In this document: piece after piece, positions 6,505 to 8,785 of the stretch
How positions within the stretch are numbered: position 1 is the first letter of the stretch
Layout of the letters: each line of letters starts with the position of its first letter
Source of the DNA: JBKJUK01 sp046590705
GTDB taxonomy: Bacteria > Acidobacteriota > Thermoanaerobaculia > Gp7-AA8
Assembly (NCBI GenBank): GCA_046590705.1
Contig: JBKJUK010000253.1
Location: 1-8,785, forward strand
Direction: 5' to 3'
Length of the DNA: 8,785 nt
The notes under the pieces: generated by a model
Databases searched by the model: none
Told to the model about the DNA's origin: nothing
What the model saw: the letters and a program-made list of their open reading frames with translations, nothing else
Made by a program: the position numbers and the translations under genes

Positions 6505-6966
6505 ATGGGTATGTTCGGCGATTTGATGGGAAAGATCTTCAGGCATGGCAGTAATGCCGAGAGGCCCCCTGACGCGGTACCAGTAGGACACGGCGGCGGA
6601 ATCTCGCAGGCGCCGGGGAATCCGCAGATGTCAGAAGTCGAGAAGCGTGCCGCTGCCGGTCAGACGGGTGGCAGTATGGCCTCTGGCTCCTCGGCACAGG
6701 GTTCCAACGTCGACGTAGAAGCAGTGCTCGGCGCGATGGCTGATTCAAAAGGCGAGAAGCTCGACTGGAAGCACTCGATCGTCGACCTGCTCAAGCTCGT
6801 CGACATGGACAGCAGCATGACCGCTCGAAAGGAACTCGCCACGGAATTGCACTTCACCGGCGACACCAATGACTCCGCAGCGATGAATATCTGGCTGCAC
6901 AAAGAAGTGATGAAGAAACTTGCCGCGAATGGCGGTAAGGTTCCAGCTGATCTGCTCGACAACTAG
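6505..6966 (+). CDS. DUF3597 family protein, 153 aa
   Basis: This is a small soluble protein of unknown biochemical function. The C-terminal region from about residue 70 matches the DUF3597 pattern I recall: VDVEAVLGAMADSKGEKLDW, then HSIVDLLKLVDMDSS, RKELATELHFTGDTNDSAAMNIWLHKEVMKKLAANGGKVP. The N-terminus MGMFGDLMGKIF is a short amphipathic helix, followed by a Gly/Ser/Pro-rich, probably disordered linker (about 15-70), also usual for the family. There is no signal peptide or membrane segment. The ATG at 6505 is preceded by AGGAG (6492-6496) with 8-nt spacing; the frame is open further upstream to 6337, but that part runs through the GC-rich repeat and does not resemble the family. The gene stands alone, with a terminator directly after it. 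The resemblance of the linker-plus-compact-domain layout to stress or envelope accessory proteins is only an impression. Confidence 0.87.
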   Translation: MGMFGDLMGKIFRHGSNAERPPDAVPVGHGGGISQAPGNPQMSEVEKRAAAGQTGGSMASGSSAQGSNVDVEAVLGAMADSKGEKLDWKHSIVDLLKLVDMDSSMTARKELATELHFTGDTNDSAAMNIWLHKEVMKKLAANGGKVPADLLDN

Positions 6967-6981
6967 TTTCTGCTGACCATC

Positions 6982-7009
6982 AAGGGCGCAGCAGGAATGC
7001 TGCGCCCTT
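6982..7009 (+). terminator. Rho-independent-type terminator after the DUF3597 gene
   Basis: A perfect 12-bp stem, with arms 6982-6993 (AAGGGCGCAGCA) and 6998-7009 (TGCTGCGCCCTT), closes a GGAA loop 15 nt after the stop codon. The following tail, TTCTCTCT, is pyrimidine-rich rather than a pure T run, so termination strength is uncertain, but the hairpin is unmistakable. Confidence 0.8.
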
Positions 7010-7013
7010 CTCT

Positions 7014-7045
7014 CTGACACTCGGTGAACCAAGTCCGCTTATAAT
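7014..7045 (+). promoter_or_regulatory. Putative sigma-70 promoter for the antiporter gene
   Basis: A perfect -10 hexamer TATAAT lies at 7040-7045, in a locally AT-richer stretch directly after the terminator. The best -35 is CTGACA (7014-7019, five of six matches), but the 20-bp spacer is longer than the preferred 16-18, so activity may depend on an activator or be weak. Transcription would start near 7051-7053, giving a leader of about 220 nt before the GTG start at 7273. Confidence 0.5.
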
Positions 7046-7056
7046 CAAGTACGGGG

Positions 7057-7075
7057 TGCGAGAATCATTCTCGCA
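7057..7075. promoter_or_regulatory. 19-bp palindrome resembling a Fur-family box, just downstream of the promoter
   Basis: TGCGAGAATCATTCTCGCA is perfectly self-complementary around its central C. Against the 7-1-7 Fur-type consensus TGATAATCATTATCA the central 15 bases match at 11 positions, including the core AATCATT. It begins about 11 nt after the TATAAT, near the expected start of transcription, where a bound repressor would block the polymerase. In RNA it could instead form an 8-bp stem with a 3-nt loop. Confidence 0.45.
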
Positions 7076-7082
7076 GGTGATT

Positions 7083-7104
7083 CGAGCGGTCGGGCCGCCG
7101 CTCG
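7083..7104 (+). other. Second hairpin in the antiporter leader
   Basis: CGAGCGG (7083-7089) pairs with CCGCTCG (7098-7104) over 7 bp, extended by one G-U pair inside. It follows the 7057-7075 palindrome by 7 nt. The rest of the leader, 7105-7261, holds no gene with a plausible start and Shine-Dalgarno that I can find on either strand. I do not recognise a known riboswitch class. Confidence 0.35.
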
Positions 7105-7261
7105 GCGAAAGCTGAGGCGCGCCTTGCAATTTCCTTCGACCGTTACCTCGTACCAGTCACTCGCAAGACCACGAATTCTCGCCTTTCGTGACAGACACTT
7201 CGACGCGTCGGCTCTTCGATCACGCGCGCGTCTCATCTTGTTGCGGCTACCAGCCTGCCTC

Positions 7262-7267
7262 GAGGTG
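7262..7267 (+). promoter_or_regulatory. Ribosome binding site supporting a GTG start
   Basis: GAGGTG lies 5 nt before the GTG at 7273. The frame is closed upstream by a stop at 7189-7191, and between that stop and 7273 I see no ATG, GTG or TTG in frame. The next in-frame ATG is 35 codons into conserved membrane sequence. Confidence 0.65.
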
Positions 7268-7272
7268 TCCCG

Positions 7273-8520
7273 GTGACGACTCCGGAACTTCTACTCGCCT
7301 TGATCGCCATCTTCGCGGGTGCGAAAATCTTCGGCGAACTCGCTGAAAGAATCGGCCAGCCGGCTGTACTCGGAGAAATGGTCGCGGGAGTCGTGATCGG
7401 AATCTCCGGACTTGGTCTGGTCGATCCGAAAGAACCGACCATTCATCTTCTTTCAGAGTTGGGTGTTCTTCTACTTCTGTTTCTGATCGGGCTCGAGACT
7501 GACTTTCGAAGGCTACTGGCGTTCGCGTCAGCTTCGACTTCGGTAGCCGTGGTCGGAGTGATTCTGCCCTTCGCAGGAGGGTATGCGATGGCGCGATTGC
7601 TCGGAATCTCCGTTGAAGTTGCCGTCTTTCTGGGAGCGTGTCTCACTGCTACATCAGTCGGGATCACCGCGCGCGTTCTTTCCGACCTGGGACACCTGCG
7701 ACGCGACGAGTCGCAAGTCATTCTCGGAGCTGCCGTTCTCGACGATATTCTCGGACTGGTCCTGTTGAGCGTGCTCACCTCCATTGCCGCAGGGCAGAGC
7801 CTCACGGCAGGCGGCGTGGCCAGAGACTTCGGCGTGGCTTTCGGTTTCGTGGCCGCAGCATTGGTCATAGGATCGTTGCTTGCGCCCCGGCTGATCGCAC
7901 TCATCAGCCACCTGCGCGTGACCAAGGCCCTGTTCTTTGCCTCCACCCTGTTCGCGTTTGTTCTGGCCTACCTGGCCGACCTGGTCGGTTCGGCGATGCT
8001 GATCGGCGCTTTCGCTGCCGGTCTGGTGCTGGCCAGGACTGACCGCGGACGCGACATCGAACGGGAAGTTCATGACGTCGCTCAATTCTTCATACCACTG
8101 TTCTTCGTATCCGTCGGCGCGGCCATCAACCTCCAGACCCTGAATCCGCTGAATCCCGAAACCCGACAATTCTTCGTCATCGGTCTGCTGCTCACAGTCG
8201 TCGGAACCGTCACGAAACTCGCTGCTGGATTCGCGGCGTTCGGAAGACCGCTGCGCAAGCTGGTCATTGGCGTCGGAATGATTCCGCGCGGAGAAGTCGG
8301 ACTGGTCTTCGCGCAGATCGGTCTGGCCGCAGGGATCCTTTCGACGGGACTCTTCAGTTCGGTCACGATGATGGTGATGATCACGACTTTCGTCGCGCCT
8401 CCACTTCTCCGGGCATTGCTCCCGGGAACACGCGGCCCCGGTATTGCGGATGATGGTGCAGTCTCTTCGCTGGTGAACGACTCGCTATCGGATTTCGATG
8501 AGAAGGAACTGCCGGATTGA
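7273..8520 (+). CDS. CPA2-family cation:proton antiporter, NapA-like, 415 aa
   Basis: This is an inner-membrane antiporter of the Kef/NapA (Na_H_Exchanger) family, which exports Na+ or K+ against protons for pH and salt homeostasis. The protein is hydrophobic throughout, with about 12-13 predicted transmembrane segments, and matches the family from its first residues (FGELAERIGQPAVLGEMVAGVVIG). TATSVGIT (125-132) corresponds to the unwound-helix crossover, AAVLDDILGL carries the ion-binding pair Asp157-Asp158, and MIPRGEVGLV (336-343, Arg339) is the conserved PRGE segment. The DD pair is typical of electrogenic Na+/H+ exchangers such as NapA; glutathione-gated KefB/KefC have a QD pair there. 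No TrkA-N/RCK domain is attached: the protein ends in a short acidic tail (about 392-415), so gating by NAD(H) or glutathione is unlikely. The GTG start has GAGGTG 5 nt upstream. It is a single gene with its own putative promoter and a long leader. Ion preference is inferred. Confidence 0.9.
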   Translation: MTTPELLLALIAIFAGAKIFGELAERIGQPAVLGEMVAGVVIGISGLGLVDPKEPTIHLLSELGVLLLLFLIGLETDFRRLLAFASASTSVAVVGVILPFAGGYAMARLLGISVEVAVFLGACLTATSVGITARVLSDLGHLRRDESQVILGAAVLDDILGLVLLSVLTSIAAGQSLTAGGVARDFGVAFGFVAAALVIGSLLAPRLIALISHLRVTKALFFASTLFAFVLAYLADLVGSAMLIGAFAAGLVLARTDRGRDIEREVHDVAQFFIPLFFVSVGAAINLQTLNPLNPETRQFFVIGLLLTVVGTVTKLAAGFAAFGRPLRKLVIGVGMIPRGEVGLVFAQIGLAAGILSTGLFSSVTMMVMITTFVAPPLLRALLPGTRGPGIADDGAVSSLVNDSLSDFDEKELPD

Positions 8521-8535
8521 GGGGACACCTGGAAA

Positions 8536-8567
8536 TGTGAGGCACAGGCAATGTGTGGCACAGGCAA
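8536..8567. repeat. 16-bp tandem duplication, one mismatch
   Basis: tgtgaggcacaggcaa (8536-8551) is followed at once by tgtgtggcacaggcaa (8552-8567). The two differ at one base. The second copy is the beginning of the left arm of the larger inverted repeat, so the first looks like a partial extra arm. It lies 15 nt after the antiporter stop. Confidence 0.85.
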
Positions 8568-8720
8568 TCCTGCCTGTGGCGCGGAGAGGTGAGTTCCGGA
8601 CCCAGTGCTTTCGCACCTGCGGTAAGAGGTTCGCCGACAGGCGGCATGCTGGTCATGTGGAATGATTTAGTCTCCGAACTCAGCGTGTCGCGCCACAGGC
8701 AGGATTGCCTGTGCCACACA
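8552..8720. repeat. 169-bp intergenic element with perfect 32-bp terminal inverted repeats
   Basis: Bases 8552-8583 and 8689-8720 are exact reverse complements over 32 bp, separated by 105 nt. Each arm contains its own hairpin: cacaggca and tgcctgtg around a 4-nt loop (8559-8578 and 8694-8713). The core pairs further, with gagttccgga (8591-8600) against tccgaactc (8673-8681) apart from a one-base bulge, and a small hairpin GTGC-TTTC-GCAC at 8605-8616. There is no open reading frame with coding character, no transposase and no obvious target-site duplication at the edges. It resembles a BIME-like pair of palindromic units or a MITE. It may also serve as a 3' structure for the antiporter mRNA, although no T-run follows. 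Confidence 0.9.
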
Positions 8721-8746
8721 GTCCTGCCCTCTCTTTCTTACTTCTT

Positions 8747-8767
8747 CGTTCTGCGTTCTGCGTTCTG
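8747..8767. repeat. Tandem 7-bp array, three units of cgttctg
   Basis: cgttctg occurs three times exactly in a pyrimidine-rich stretch (8721-8785) that shows no gene up to the right edge. It is another heptamer-period tract in a spacer. Confidence 0.88.
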
Positions 8768-8785
8768 CTTCATCAGCCCCCATTT

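Noticed and set aside
7654..8169. Minus-strand open frame of 171 codons opposite the antiporter
   Set aside because: It is polar, low in recognisable motifs, and lies opposite a clearly conserved membrane protein.
8381..8719. Minus-strand frame through the terminal inverted-repeat element
   Set aside because: It begins inside the palindromic arm and runs into the antiporter's antisense, with no domain and no credible ribosome binding site.

Overview
The window is an ordinary-looking stretch of bacterial chromosome of fairly high GC (roughly 58-60% by eye). It carries six protein genes and the 3' part of a seventh, with no rRNA, tRNA, CRISPR array or transposase. Gene content is that of a free-living, probably Gram-negative bacterium: FtsY, a possibly exported S9 peptidase, a REC/GGDEF/EAL signalling protein and a DUF3597 protein. 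The spacer repeats (heptamer tracts and inverted 'cacaggca..tgcctgtg' units) resemble ones I associate with Acidobacteriota genomes. That placement is an inference of modest confidence, because there is no phylogenetic marker I can align here.

Layout: (1) 1-2622, plus strand: the NG-domain end of ftsY, then 24 nt later an S9-family peptidase (beta-propeller plus alpha/beta hydrolase). (2) 2637-4361, minus strand, convergent with the peptidase: an alpha-D-phosphohexomutase followed 6 nt downstream by a small thioredoxin-fold [2Fe-2S] ferredoxin, probably one transcript. (3) 4362-4531: a divergent promoter region of 170 bp. (4) 4532-6208, plus strand: a response regulator with a REC domain, a degenerate GGDEF domain (GGSSF) and an EAL-type domain that reads EIL and KIT where the consensus is EAL and KID. 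(5) 6209-6504: a repeat-rich spacer with a heptamer array and a GC-rich inverted repeat. (6) 6505-6966: a DUF3597 protein followed by a clear hairpin terminator. (7) 6967-7272: a regulatory spacer with a perfect TATAAT, a 19-bp palindrome resembling a Fur-family box, and a long structured leader. (8) 7273-8520: a NapA-like CPA2 cation:proton antiporter with the DD ion-binding motif. (9) 8521-8785: an intergenic repeat element with perfect 32-bp inverted arms and a further heptamer array.

The genes do not form a single pathway. They are housekeeping (protein targeting, sugar-phosphate interconversion), ion homeostasis and c-di-GMP signalling modules placed side by side. I found no convincing new multi-gene system. 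The most interesting signals are non-coding: the inverted-repeat element at the right end, the shared 7-bp period of all short tandem repeats in the spacers, and the putative operator plus leader in front of the antiporter. The degenerate signalling protein is the most interesting coding item.
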